Of a stretch of DNA of 34,828 bases, positions 7,899 through 16,081 are shown piece after piece. The stretch's first letter is position 1; each line of letters begins with the position of its first letter. The stretch lies in NCBI GenBank assembly GCA_029978335.1, contig JAPOJQ010000016.1:1-34828 (forward strand). The letters run 5' to 3'. Both the position numbers and the translations under genes were made by a program. The notes below the pieces were generated by a model. The model did not search any database. It saw nothing but the letters and a program-made list of their open reading frames with translations, and was not told where the DNA came from. This stretch comes from Actinomycetota bacterium. Its GTDB lineage: Bacteria; Actinomycetota; Acidimicrobiia; Acidimicrobiales; Ilumatobacteraceae.

Positions 7899-9524
7899 GT
7901 GACCAACGGATGGAATATCGCCGACATCTTCGCTGACATTGCGGACTCCATTCCCGACGCCCCAGCCCTCCGTCACGGTGGCCTCGAGCGTTCGTGGAGC
8001 GACATGGACCGTCGTGCACATGCGCTCGCGCACGCAATGCTCGATACCGGTGTCGTCGAACAGTCCAAGGTCGCTCAATACCTCTACAACGGCCCTGAGT
8101 ACATCGAAAGCGTGCTCGGAGCGTTTATCGCTGGCCTTGCAGTGGTCAACACGAACTACCGCTACGCCGCGGATGAGTTGATCTACCTCTGGGACAACGC
8201 CGACGTTGAAATCGTCGTGTTCCACGGCACGTTCACCGAGCGAATCGAGGAGATCCGTGACCGACTCCCTCGGATTCGCTGTTGGATTCGTGTTGACGAT
8301 GGCACCCATCCACTGCCTGAATGGGCCATCGACTACGAAGCATGCGCGACCGCATCTCAAGATGGCCGTACGTCTGCCCCGTGGGGAAGGTCTGGCGATC
8401 ACCTCCTCCTGCTCTACACCGGCGGTACGACAGGCATGCCCAAGGGTGTGATGTGGCGCCAAGACGACCTCGTTGGAGCCCTCGATGCGTCAAATCGTCG
8501 CCGACTTCCTGAGCAACCAACGCCAGGCTCGGTTGCCGCTCGCCTGGCTGGACCCGGTCCCCGTGGCCTTCCGGGTGCTCCGCTCATGCATGGAACGGGC
8601 TTTTTCAACGCCATCTCGACGATGATGCTTGGAGGTTCCACGACGACGTTGACCTCGCGAAACTTTGACGTGGTCGAATTGCTCGACACGATCGAAGGCT
8701 CACACATCAATTCGATCTCCATCGTGGGAGATGCGTTTGCAAAGCCAATCCTTCGAGCCCTCGACGCTGAGCCGGACCGTTGGGATCTCTCGTCGTTACG
8801 AGTCATCGTGTCATCAGGGGTGATGTGGGCCAGAGAGACCAAAGAGGGTCTGCTGCGCCACAACTCCCGATTGATCATGGTCGACACGTTGGGCTCAAGC
8901 GAGGCCATCGGCATGGCGAGCAACGTGTCGACGAGCGAGTCCATTGGTGACACCTCGTCGACAGCTCGATTCACACTCGGACCGAATACTCGAGTCGTCA
9001 CCGAAGACGGGCGAGATGTTGCGCCTGGATCGGGCGAACGAGGACGAGTGGCTCTCCGAGGGCGCACCCCGATCGGCTACTACAAAGACGCTGAGAAGAG
9101 TGCGGCAACCTTCCAGGTCATCAACGGTGTCCGCTATTCAATCCCGGGGGACTGGGCCGAGGTCGACTCAGACGGCACTGTCATCTTGCTTGGACGTGGC
9201 AGCCAGTGCATCAACACCGGTGGCGAGAAGGTCTACCCCGAAGAGGTGGAAGAGATCATTAAGACCATGCCGGAGGTGTTCGATTGCGCTGTCGTTGGTG
9301 TGCCAGACGAACGCTTCGGTGAGGCCATTTGCGCGATCGTCGAATGCGCTGACGGTCACGATGTCGTGAGCGCAGCGGTCATCGACCACGTCAAGGGTCG
9401 GCTCGCTGGATACAAGGCGCCTCGCCACGTCATGAGCATCAGCAGCATTGGACGTGCCGTCAACGGAAAGCTCGATTACCGCACGTTGCGGGCACATGCC
9501 CTCGACACACTCGGACTGTCCTGA
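7899..9524 (+). CDS. Acyl-CoA synthetase (AMP-binding, FadD19/FadD17-like)
   Basis: A 541-aa ANL-family ligase that activates a carboxylic acid with ATP and joins it to CoA. The P-loop motif YTGGTTGMPKG lies near residues 174-184 and is followed at once by VMWRQDD, a run I associate with actinobacterial FadD17/FadD19-type synthetases acting on steroid side chains or long or branched acids. The hinge and catalytic C-terminal lysine region (NGKLDYRTL) is intact. The frame allows an ATG at 7866, but the GTG at 7899 fits the family N terminus and has a TACCGT box 6 nt ahead. The next gene starts 1 nt after its stop. Substrate class is inference from the motif. Confidence 0.9.
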   Translation: MTNGWNIADIFADIADSIPDAPALRHGGLERSWSDMDRRAHALAHAMLDTGVVEQSKVAQYLYNGPEYIESVLGAFIAGLAVVNTNYRYAADELIYLWDNADVEIVVFHGTFTERIEEIRDRLPRIRCWIRVDDGTHPLPEWAIDYEACATASQDGRTSAPWGRSGDHLLLLYTGGTTGMPKGVMWRQDDLVGALDASNRRRLPEQPTPGSVAARLAGPGPRGLPGAPLMHGTGFFNAISTMMLGGSTTTLTSRNFDVVELLDTIEGSHINSISIVGDAFAKPILRALDAEPDRWDLSSLRVIVSSGVMWARETKEGLLRHNSRLIMVDTLGSSEAIGMASNVSTSESIGDTSSTARFTLGPNTRVVTEDGRDVAPGSGERGRVALRGRTPIGYYKDAEKSAATFQVINGVRYSIPGDWAEVDSDGTVILLGRGSQCINTGGEKVYPEEVEEIIKTMPEVFDCAVVGVPDERFGEAICAIVECADGHDVVSAAVIDHVKGRLAGYKAPRHVMSISSIGRAVNGKLDYRTLRAHALDTLGLS

Positions 9525-9525
9525 C

Positions 9526-10218
9526 ATGATCGATTGGCGCAAGTTTGACGCCGTGCTATTCGACCTCGATGGTGTCATCACCCCTACTGCCGAACTACAT
9601 CGCGCCGCATGGGCGGCAACCTTCGCTGGTGACGGCTTCACTGAAGAGGACTACCTAAGCCACATTGACGGCAGGCCCCGCTACGACGGTGTGGCCGCAT
9701 TCCTCACCTCCCGAGGCATCAATCTGCCGTGGGGTACAGAGAGCGACGCCCCGGGCCGTTCCACCATTTGCGCCATCGGAAACGAGAAGGATCAGCGATT
9801 TAACCGATTGCTCACACGAGGTGAACTTCACCCCTACACGGGTTCACTTCAGATTCTCGATGCTCTCGATTCGATGCAGATGGCATATGGACTTGTCACG
9901 TCATCCCGGAATGCCAGCAAAGTGCTGGCGGCTGCTGAGCTGACGAGAAGATTTGCCTGCATCGTCGACGGCGCCTTGGCGTCGCGGGAGCAACTTGCCG
10001 GAAAGCCCGCTCCCGATACCTATCTCCGGGGCGCAGCATTGCTCGGCGTACATCCCAGCCGAGCGGTGGTCGTGGAAGACGCGGTCTCTGGCGTGCTGGC
10101 TGGTCGGAGCGGAGAGTTTGGCTACGTGCTCGCCATCGATAGAGGCGGTAACCGGGCTGCACTCTTCGGCGCCGGCGCTGATGACGTTGTTGACGACCTT
10201 GCCGACACGATCTCCTGA
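9526..10218 (+). CDS. HAD-family beta-phosphoglucomutase-like protein
   Basis: A 230-aa haloacid dehalogenase-superfamily protein. The nucleophile motif is FDLDGVIT with D13 and D15, the cap domain follows, and the distal motifs GKPAPDTY and VVEDAVSGV complete the set. Directly downstream lies a GH65 sugar phosphorylase. Such pairs commonly release beta-glucose-1-phosphate and convert it to glucose-6-phosphate, so a beta-phosphoglucomutase role is likely. The ATG at 9526 follows the acyl-CoA synthetase stop by 1 nt (TGACATG). The frame extends upstream inside that gene, but those starts are not credible. Confidence 0.9.
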   Translation: MIDWRKFDAVLFDLDGVITPTAELHRAAWAATFAGDGFTEEDYLSHIDGRPRYDGVAAFLTSRGINLPWGTESDAPGRSTICAIGNEKDQRFNRLLTRGELHPYTGSLQILDALDSMQMAYGLVTSSRNASKVLAAAELTRRFACIVDGALASREQLAGKPAPDTYLRGAALLGVHPSRAVVVEDAVSGVLAGRSGEFGYVLAIDRGGNRAALFGAGADDVVDDLADTIS

Positions 10219-10231
10219 CAGACTCAGGCCT

Positions 10232-12601
10232 GTGCTGCGCGAGATCGCCCCACCAGATCCATACCGCTTTCCCGTCGACCCCTGGCGACTCATTGATACA
10301 AGTCCGGCAACGGACCACCTCGGCAGTATCGAAACGCTGTTCGGCCTTGGCAATGGCTATCTCGGAATGCGCGATAACCCGCCCGAGGGGCGAATGGCAC
10401 ATGCACACGGTACGTACATCAACGGCTTCCATGAGACGTGGGACATCCAACATGCGGAGAACGCTCATGCCTTCGCCCGAGTGGGACAAACGATTGTCAA
10501 TGTGCCCGACGCCAAGGTGATGAAGCTCTATGTCGACGATGAACCGATTCGAATCGACACCGCTGATCTTGAACATTTTGAGCGCGTGCTTGATTTTAAA
10601 AACGGCACGTCGACACGCTCGCTGATCTGGCGCACTCCTGCCGGCAAACGGATTCAGATGACAAGCACCCGTGTCGTCAGTCTGGAGCATCGTCACCTCG
10701 CACTCATGCGCCTCGAGTTGACCATGCTCGATGGCCGCGCCCCCATCGTGGTGAGTTCCCAACTCCTCAACCGCCAAGACGGAGCCGACGAGTACCACCA
10801 TCAATTCGCGGCGTTAGGCGAAGGTGTCGATCCACGTCAATCGCGCCGTTTCGATCGACGGGTGCTCGAAGCGGTGGACCAGTTGCACCTCCGTGATCTC
10901 GGCGGCGGCACCATCGCTCTTGGGTATCGAACGATCCGGAGCCATATGCGAATCGCAGCCGCATGTCGGCATGACATCACAAGCGACAGCGACGTGAGCG
11001 TCGACACTCAGATCGAAGCCGATCGCGCGAAAGTGGTCTTGTCGTTCGATCTCGAAGCAGGCCAGCGCATCACGATTGACAAGTGGGTTTCGTACCACAC
11101 TGCGCGTGAGGTGCCCTGTGGTGAACTCATTGATCGATGCATTCGAACGCTCACTCGCGCCGCCGAGCAAGGGCCTGATGTTCTCTTCGACACGCAGCGT
11201 CGTTGGCTTGACCATTTTTGGTCCGTGGCAGATATCGAGGTCGCCGGCGATGATCGAGCGCAACAGGCCATCCGATGGAATCTGTTTCAACTGGTGCAGG
11301 CGACAGCCGCAACTGACGAGCAGGGAGTGGCAGCAAAAGGCGTATCGGCCGGCGGGTACGACGGGCACTACTTCTGGGACACCGAGGTGTACGTCATTCC
11401 GTTTCTCGCTCACACGGCTCCGCAATCAGCACGAAAGCTGCTGCGGTTCCGGCATGGGCTGCTTGATGCGGCACGCCGGAGAGCCAGAGAACTCAACCAG
11501 GTCGGCGCGTTGTACCCGTGGCGAACGATCAATGGCGAGGAAGCATCCGCCTACTACGCCGCCGGGACAGCGCAATACCACATCAATGCTGCGGTCGCAT
11601 ACGCAATTGAGCGGTACGTGCGAGCGACCAACGATCTCGACTTCCTCTTCAAGGAAGGCGTTGAAGTCCTGGCCGAAACGGCTCGACTGTGGCACGACCT
11701 CGGGTTTATTTCACGCGATGGGGCGGTGCACATCCATCGGGTGACCGGACCAGATGAGTACACCACCGTCGTCAACGACAACCTCTATACGAACGTCATG
11801 GCTCGGTTCAATCTTCGATTCGCTGCACAAACCGTGCGTGCACTTGCCGAGCATGACCCCGAGGGCTTCGACATCCTCAGTCGCCGCATCGGCCTGACGT
11901 CAGCTGAAGCCGATGCGTGGGATCGCACAGCAGACCTCATCTTTCTCCCCTACGACGAGGTACTTGGCATCCATCCCCAAGATGACTCATTCCTCAACCT
12001 CGAGCCATGGGATTTTGACGGCACGCCAAAGGAGAAGTATCCGCTGCTGCTCAACTTCCACCCATTGGTGATCTATCGACATCAGGTCCTGAAGCAGGCC
12101 GATGTCGTTCTTGCGATGTACCTTCGCGGCGAGCACTTTGACCTCGATCAGAAGCGACGCAACTTCGATTACTACGACCCGATCACCACGGGTGACTCGT
12201 CGCTCTCTGCATGTGTTCAGTCCATTGCGGCGAGTGAAGTCGGCTATAACGCATTGGCCTGGCGCTACTTCCAGCAGTCGCTCTTCCTCGACCTGACCGA
12301 CGCTCACGGCAACACGGCAGACGGGGTACACATCGCCAATGCTGGTGGCGTCTGGAGTGCACTCGTCCATGGATTCGGTGGCGTGCGGTTTACCGACGAC
12401 GCCATTGTGGTCAATCCCGCACTACCTGACGCGTGGAGCGAATTGCGTCTGCGCTTTATCCATCGTGGTTCGCGATGCTCGATCACCATCGACGCACACG
12501 GGTGGACGCTGATCGTCCACGATGGACCTGGGGTGTGCGTGAGGAGCACCGCTGGCACCTTCGTTGTTCACGCTGGAACCCGCCACCGCGAATCGCTCTG
12601 A
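10232..12601 (+). CDS. Glycoside hydrolase family 65 phosphorylase (maltose/trehalose/kojibiose type)
   Basis: A 789-aa protein with the full GH65 plan: an N-terminal beta-sandwich beginning near GNGYLGMRDNP, an (alpha/alpha)6 barrel, and a short C-terminal sandwich. The catalytic acid is E509 in VTGPDEY, followed by NDNLYTN. The phosphate or sugar loop region YDPITTGDSSLS is present, consistent with phosphorolysis. It would split an alpha-glucosyl disaccharide with phosphate to beta-glucose-1-phosphate and glucose. The open frame reaches back to 9953, overlapping the HAD gene; the GTG at 10232, 13 nt after the HAD stop, is the sensible start. Which disaccharide is used cannot be read here. 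The gene sits oddly among lipid-metabolism genes. Confidence 0.9.
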   Translation: MLREIAPPDPYRFPVDPWRLIDTSPATDHLGSIETLFGLGNGYLGMRDNPPEGRMAHAHGTYINGFHETWDIQHAENAHAFARVGQTIVNVPDAKVMKLYVDDEPIRIDTADLEHFERVLDFKNGTSTRSLIWRTPAGKRIQMTSTRVVSLEHRHLALMRLELTMLDGRAPIVVSSQLLNRQDGADEYHHQFAALGEGVDPRQSRRFDRRVLEAVDQLHLRDLGGGTIALGYRTIRSHMRIAAACRHDITSDSDVSVDTQIEADRAKVVLSFDLEAGQRITIDKWVSYHTAREVPCGELIDRCIRTLTRAAEQGPDVLFDTQRRWLDHFWSVADIEVAGDDRAQQAIRWNLFQLVQATAATDEQGVAAKGVSAGGYDGHYFWDTEVYVIPFLAHTAPQSARKLLRFRHGLLDAARRRARELNQVGALYPWRTINGEEASAYYAAGTAQYHINAAVAYAIERYVRATNDLDFLFKEGVEVLAETARLWHDLGFISRDGAVHIHRVTGPDEYTTVVNDNLYTNVMARFNLRFAAQTVRALAEHDPEGFDILSRRIGLTSAEADAWDRTADLIFLPYDEVLGIHPQDDSFLNLEPWDFDGTPKEKYPLLLNFHPLVIYRHQVLKQADVVLAMYLRGEHFDLDQKRRNFDYYDPITTGDSSLSACVQSIAASEVGYNALAWRYFQQSLFLDLTDAHGNTADGVHIANAGGVWSALVHGFGGVRFTDDAIVVNPALPDAWSELRLRFIHRGSRCSITIDAHGWTLIVHDGPGVCVRSTAGTFVVHAGTRHRESL

Positions 12602-12632
12602 ACACGAATGCAGGCGCACCACCGCTCGTCAC

Positions 12633-12638
12633 TATCGT
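12633..12638 (+). promoter_or_regulatory. Candidate -10 box for the SDR gene
   Basis: TATCGT ends 7 nt before the ATG at 12646, matching the leaderless pattern seen elsewhere in the window. It suggests that the SDR gene begins its own transcript after the GH65 gene. Confidence 0.4.
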
Positions 12639-12645
12639 GTCGGCC

Positions 12646-13542
12646 ATGACGGAAGCACTCGGATTTGACGGCAAGGTTGCAGTAATTACGGGAGCAGGTG
12701 GTGGTCTCGGCCGCCAGCATGCCCTGCTCATGGCCTCGCGAGGGGCGCTTGTGGTCGTCAATGATCTGGGCGGAGCAGTCGACGGTACTGGCTCCGACAA
12801 AGGAGCAGCCGAGCGAGTTGTCGATGAGATTCGTGCACTCGGTGGAGAGGCCGTCGCCGACACCAACTCGGTCGCGACTCCTGAAGGTGGCGCCGCCATC
12901 ATTACAGCGGCGGTCGATGCCTTCGGCACCGTCGACATCGTTGTCAATAATGCTGGCATCCTGCGCGACAAGGCGTTCCACAACATGGGACCCGAGCTCG
13001 TCGACCCGGTGCTTGACGTGCATTTGCGTGGTGCCTTCAACGTCACCGGCCCAGCCTTCAAGGTGATGCGCGAGAAGGGCTACGGCCGCATTATTTCGAC
13101 GTCATCAGCCGCCGGCATTTTCGGCAACTTCGGACAGGCAAACTACGGGGCTGCCAAGATGGGACTTGTTGGTTTCACTCGAGTGCTGGCGGTTGAAGGA
13201 GCTCGTTTCAACATTAAGGCCAACGCCATTGCTCCAATCGCCCTTACTCGGATGACCGAAGACCTGCTCGGTGATCTCGGCAAGAAGCTTCAGCCGGAGT
13301 TCGTCGCCCCACTGGTGACGTACCTCGCTCACGAGGATTGCGATGCAACCGGGCGTGTCTTCTCGGTTGGAGGCGGTCGTGTCGCTGAGATCTTCATCGC
13401 TGAAGCGCAGGGTTACACGGATGCAGCGCTGTCACCCGAGTCGATCCGCGATAACTGGGCGACCGTCTGTGACCGCGAGGGCTATGCCGTGCCCGCTCAA
13501 ATTGCCGAAGAGACCAAGATGTTCGTGGATGCTTTGAGGTGA
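12646..13542 (+). CDS. SDR-family 3-hydroxyacyl-CoA dehydrogenase (MFE-2/17-beta-HSD4-like)
   Basis: A 298-aa short-chain dehydrogenase. The nucleotide-binding motif TGAGGGLG is at residues 15-22, NNAG at 101-104, and the catalytic serine/tyrosine/lysine set at about S153, Y167 and K171. VVVNDLGGAVDGTGSD after the first beta-alpha-beta unit is characteristic of the (3R)-hydroxyacyl-CoA dehydrogenase unit of peroxisomal multifunctional enzyme 2, here as a stand-alone bacterial protein. It should oxidise 3-hydroxyacyl-CoA with NAD in a beta-oxidation route. The ATG at 12646 fits the family; the longer frame starting at 12433 lies inside the GH65 gene. Its stop overlaps the next start. Confidence 0.92.
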   Translation: MTEALGFDGKVAVITGAGGGLGRQHALLMASRGALVVVNDLGGAVDGTGSDKGAAERVVDEIRALGGEAVADTNSVATPEGGAAIITAAVDAFGTVDIVVNNAGILRDKAFHNMGPELVDPVLDVHLRGAFNVTGPAFKVMREKGYGRIISTSSAAGIFGNFGQANYGAAKMGLVGFTRVLAVEGARFNIKANAIAPIALTRMTEDLLGDLGKKLQPEFVAPLVTYLAHEDCDATGRVFSVGGGRVAEIFIAEAQGYTDAALSPESIRDNWATVCDREGYAVPAQIAEETKMFVDALR

Positions 13543-14390
13543 CCGCGTCGGTAGCGGTGACGCGAGACGACGCCCCGGACTTGATCATCCATCATCTCGG
13601 TGGCAGCGGTGATCAGCCACTGCTCATTTCGCATGCGACCGGTTTCCACGGGCGTTGCTACGAGGAGATGGCCTCATTGCTGTCGGATCGCTGGTCGGTG
13701 TGGGCCCTCGACTACCGGGGACATGGCCTGACCCGTGCTACGGATCAACCGCTCGTCAACTGGCAACCCTTCGCTCAGGATGCGCTCGCCGCCGCTCGAC
13801 ATCTTGCACCTGACGGTGGACTGGTTGCCTTCGGGCACTCAATGGGTGGCGCCGCCGTACTCATGGCGCATCTCATCGACCCGACAGCGTTTCGTCGACT
13901 TGTCGCATTCGAGCCCATTGCTCCGCCTCCTACCGAAGGCATGAATCCCGACGATCTGCCCATCGTCCAAGGCGCAATGCGGCGCCGACCATCGTTTGAA
14001 TCGATTGAGGCAGCACTCGAGAACTACTCAGCGAAGCGTCCAATGATGGCGTTCACCCGGCGATCGCTTGAGGCGTATGTACGCCACGGCATGGAGGAAA
14101 CCAACGATCGAGGAGCCGTATTGCGTTGCGTACCGACGTTTGAGGCATCGGTCTTTCGCTCTGCACACACCAACCACCTGTGGGAGAAGCTCCCAGAGAT
14201 CGACCTTTCCACAGCGGTGATTGCAGGAGTCGTCGAAACACATCAACCGTCAGCGTTCGCTGCTGCTGTTGCTGATCGTTTGCCGAACGGCACGCTGTAT
14301 TCACGGCCCGACATCGATAACTTCGGGCCCTTTGTCGAGCCGGCGGCATGTAGTGCCCTCGTTGACGACATCCTCTCTGCTGGCTCATAA
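13539..14390 (+). CDS. Alpha/beta hydrolase lacking the expected catalytic histidine
   Basis: A 283-aa alpha/beta-hydrolase-fold protein. SHATGFHGRC (residues 31-40) forms the oxyanion region and GHSMGG places the nucleophile at S101. Near the C terminus, where relatives carry a HFGP segment with the catalytic histidine, this protein reads D-N261-F-G-P (GAT AAC TTC GGG CCC), so the histidine appears to be asparagine. It may be inactive, use another residue, or have a non-hydrolytic role. The GTG start overlaps the stop of the SDR gene (GTGA), so the two are probably coupled and act in the same acyl-CoA pathway. Confidence 0.87.
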   Translation: MTASVAVTRDDAPDLIIHHLGGSGDQPLLISHATGFHGRCYEEMASLLSDRWSVWALDYRGHGLTRATDQPLVNWQPFAQDALAAARHLAPDGGLVAFGHSMGGAAVLMAHLIDPTAFRRLVAFEPIAPPPTEGMNPDDLPIVQGAMRRRPSFESIEAALENYSAKRPMMAFTRRSLEAYVRHGMEETNDRGAVLRCVPTFEASVFRSAHTNHLWEKLPEIDLSTAVIAGVVETHQPSAFAAAVADRLPNGTLYSRPDIDNFGPFVEPAACSALVDDILSAGS

Positions 14391-14440
14391 GCACTGCGAT
14401 CGGGCATTCGCTGGTACACCGTTATGAGAGGCTGATCACG

Positions 14441-15262
14441 ATGACGACGTACGACGTGCCGACCACCCTCTCCCCTTCTCGGATCGAGGCATTTCTTTCC
14501 TGTCCTTTGGCGTTCCGGTTCAGGAGTCTCGACAAACTCCCCGACCCACCCACTCTCGCCACAGTTCGAGGCACCATGGTCCATAGAGCGCTCGAACTGT
14601 TCCATACGCTTCCCGCCGAGGAGCGCAACGCCAACACGTTGACATCCTCGGTCGATGCCATGCTTGCCGAGTTCGTCGACCATCCCGACATTGTCTATTT
14701 GGGCATCACTGGAGATGCATATGGCGACCTTTCCGCCCAGTGCCATCGTCTCTCCAGCGCCACACTTGACATGGAGGACCCAGCTGCCATCAACGCCATC
14801 GGTCTTGAGCTGAACATCGAAGCACCAGTGGGCCCAGTCACCCTGCGCGGCATTATCGATCGGCTCGAGCGAGCAGGCGATGGCTCCCTCATCGTGACCG
14901 ACTACAAGACCGGCCGAGCACCGAAAGCGGGATACGAGAAGCGTTCGCTCGGTGGGGTCCACCTGTACTCGCTGATGTGCGAACTCACGCTTGGCGAGCG
15001 CCCACAGCAAGTGCGATTGATGTACGTGAGTTCGAAAGAAACGATCACTGATGTGCCAACCGATCAATCGACACGGTTTATGAGCCAACGCGTCACTGCG
15101 GTCCATGGGGCGCTCGCCCAATCGTGTCGCAGCGGCGAGTTCCGAACCAAGACCAGTGCCCTCTGCAAGTTCTGCGCTTATCAACCCTGGTGCCCTGAAT
15201 TTGGAGGAGACCCGACGCGAGCGGTGCTCGAAGCTCCTGCAGTCCTTCAAGGCGGGGCATGA
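14441..15262 (+). CDS. Stand-alone RecB-family PD-(D/E)XK exonuclease with Fe-S cysteines
   Basis: A 273-aa nuclease-domain protein. The PD-(D/E)XK core is seen as GIIDRLE (D140) and TDYKTGR (D154, K156), with H48 in the GTMVHRALE helix. Four cysteines, C21 in SCPLAF plus C242, C245 and C251 in LCKFCAYQPWC, match the iron-sulfur staple of AddB/Cas4-type nucleases. There is no helicase part and no CRISPR array nearby, so a repair or end-processing role is more likely than a Cas4 role. A purine-rich GAGAGG lies 11 nt before the ATG and could be the ribosome site. Its stop overlaps the PAP2 start by 4 nt. Confidence 0.9.
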   Translation: MTTYDVPTTLSPSRIEAFLSCPLAFRFRSLDKLPDPPTLATVRGTMVHRALELFHTLPAEERNANTLTSSVDAMLAEFVDHPDIVYLGITGDAYGDLSAQCHRLSSATLDMEDPAAINAIGLELNIEAPVGPVTLRGIIDRLERAGDGSLIVTDYKTGRAPKAGYEKRSLGGVHLYSLMCELTLGERPQQVRLMYVSSKETITDVPTDQSTRFMSQRVTAVHGALAQSCRSGEFRTKTSALCKFCAYQPWCPEFGGDPTRAVLEAPAVLQGGA

Positions 15263-15828
15263 CCACAACATTGCACGAGCAGTCCGCACCGTCCGCCCAG
15301 ACGAACGAAGCCCAGCGCCTCATCGCGATCCTCGACGCGGCCGCCGACAACCTCCTTGATCGACTCCGCGGCAATCCACTTGTGGACCGTGTCATGCTCA
15401 CCGCGAGCCACCTCGGCGATTGGAGCCTTCTCTGGCACATCATCGGCGTCAGCCGTGCCGTGCTACTTCGACGACCCATCGAAGCGGTGCGACTCGCTGC
15501 GCTGCTCGGCGCCGAGAGCGTGATCGTGAACCAGGGAATCAAACGGTTGTTTCGTCGGAGCCGACCGACGGTGAGTGGCGACCCGACACTGCGAGTTCGA
15601 CAACCCTCGACGTCATCGTTTCCGAGCGGCCACGCAAGCGCAGCCGTGGTCGCAGCCTGTGCTCTCACGTCGCGGCAGCGGCGTCTCGGACCCATTTGGT
15701 GGCTACTCGCCACGTTGGTCGGCACGAGCAGGGCCTACGTCCGCATCCACCACGCAAGCGACGTTGTCGGAGGCGCCGTTACCGGCGCCTTTCTCTGGCG
15801 AATCGTTGGTCGACGCGTGATGCGCTGA
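15259..15828 (+). CDS. PAP2-family phosphatase
   Basis: A 189-aa membrane phosphatase of the PAP2 (type 2 phosphatidic acid phosphatase) family. All three active-site motifs are present: KRLFRRSRP (from K95 to P103), PSGH (122-125) and SRAYVRIHHASD (S157, R158, H164, D168). Hydrophobic segments alternate with these motifs. It probably dephosphorylates a lipid phosphate or prenyl diphosphate on the outer membrane face. The ATG overlaps the nuclease stop (ATGA). The gene ends 1 nt before the stop of the convergent small gene. Confidence 0.92.
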   Translation: MTTTLHEQSAPSAQTNEAQRLIAILDAAADNLLDRLRGNPLVDRVMLTASHLGDWSLLWHIIGVSRAVLLRRPIEAVRLAALLGAESVIVNQGIKRLFRRSRPTVSGDPTLRVRQPSTSSFPSGHASAAVVAACALTSRQRRLGPIWWLLATLVGTSRAYVRIHHASDVVGGAVTGAFLWRIVGRRVMR

Positions 15829-15829
15829 G

Positions 15830-16027
15830 TTAGTTGGATGCCAACAACGTGGTACGCAAATCGAGGAGCACGTCAGTGACCTCGTTGGCTGAGACCAACT
15901 CGCGCTGTAACAGCGTCAGCAATGCTTCGTCGATGATCGCCACCGCGGCGTGAATCAAGTCGTCGGTGCTCGAAATTTCTGGAGCGTCGACGAGCAACGT
16001 GGCGGTGGTGTCGGTGGTGTCTCCCAT
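15830..16027 (-). CDS. Small acidic protein of unknown function
   Basis: A 65-aa reading frame beginning MGDTTDTTATLL, with a predicted amphipathic helical body (DDLIHAAVAIIDEALLTLLQ) and a leucine-rich end. I do not recognise the family. Support for a real gene is its own start context: TACCGT on the minus strand (16036-16041) lies 8 nt ahead and GGGGG directly precedes the ATG. The placement divergent to the SDR gene and exactly abutting the PAP2 stop also fits. The frame stays open further upstream, but that part would lie inside the SDR gene on the other strand. Confidence 0.6.
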   Translation of the reverse strand: MGDTTDTTATLLVDAPEISSTDDLIHAAVAIIDEALLTLLQRELVSANEVTDVLLDLRTTLLASN

Positions 16028-16069
16028 CCCCCAACACGGTACCGCTCTCCTTGGCCGAGCGCGCGCATC

Positions 16070-16075
16070 TAACAT
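16070..16075 (+). promoter_or_regulatory. Candidate -10 box for the second SDR gene
   Basis: TAACAT ends 6 nt before the ATG at 16082, the leaderless spacing. No clear -35 box is seen. Confidence 0.45.
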
Positions 16076-16081
16076 CACTCC

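Noticed and set aside
9896-10804. 302-aa open frame on the minus strand
   Set aside because: It covers the HAD-GH65 junction on the opposite strand and has an arginine-rich, low-order translation typical of a shadow frame.
14441-15262. Cas4 and a CRISPR system
   Set aside because: The nuclease has Cas4-like motifs, but there is no repeat array and no other cas gene in the window.
14243-15289. 348-aa open frame on the minus strand
   Set aside because: It is antisense to the hydrolase and RecB-like genes, both with intact motifs. No recognisable family or start context is seen.
16037-16044. CGGTACCG palindrome between the divergent small gene and SDR gene
   Set aside because: Eight bases are too few to claim an operator. 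It is adequately explained as the surroundings of the minus-strand TACCGT box.
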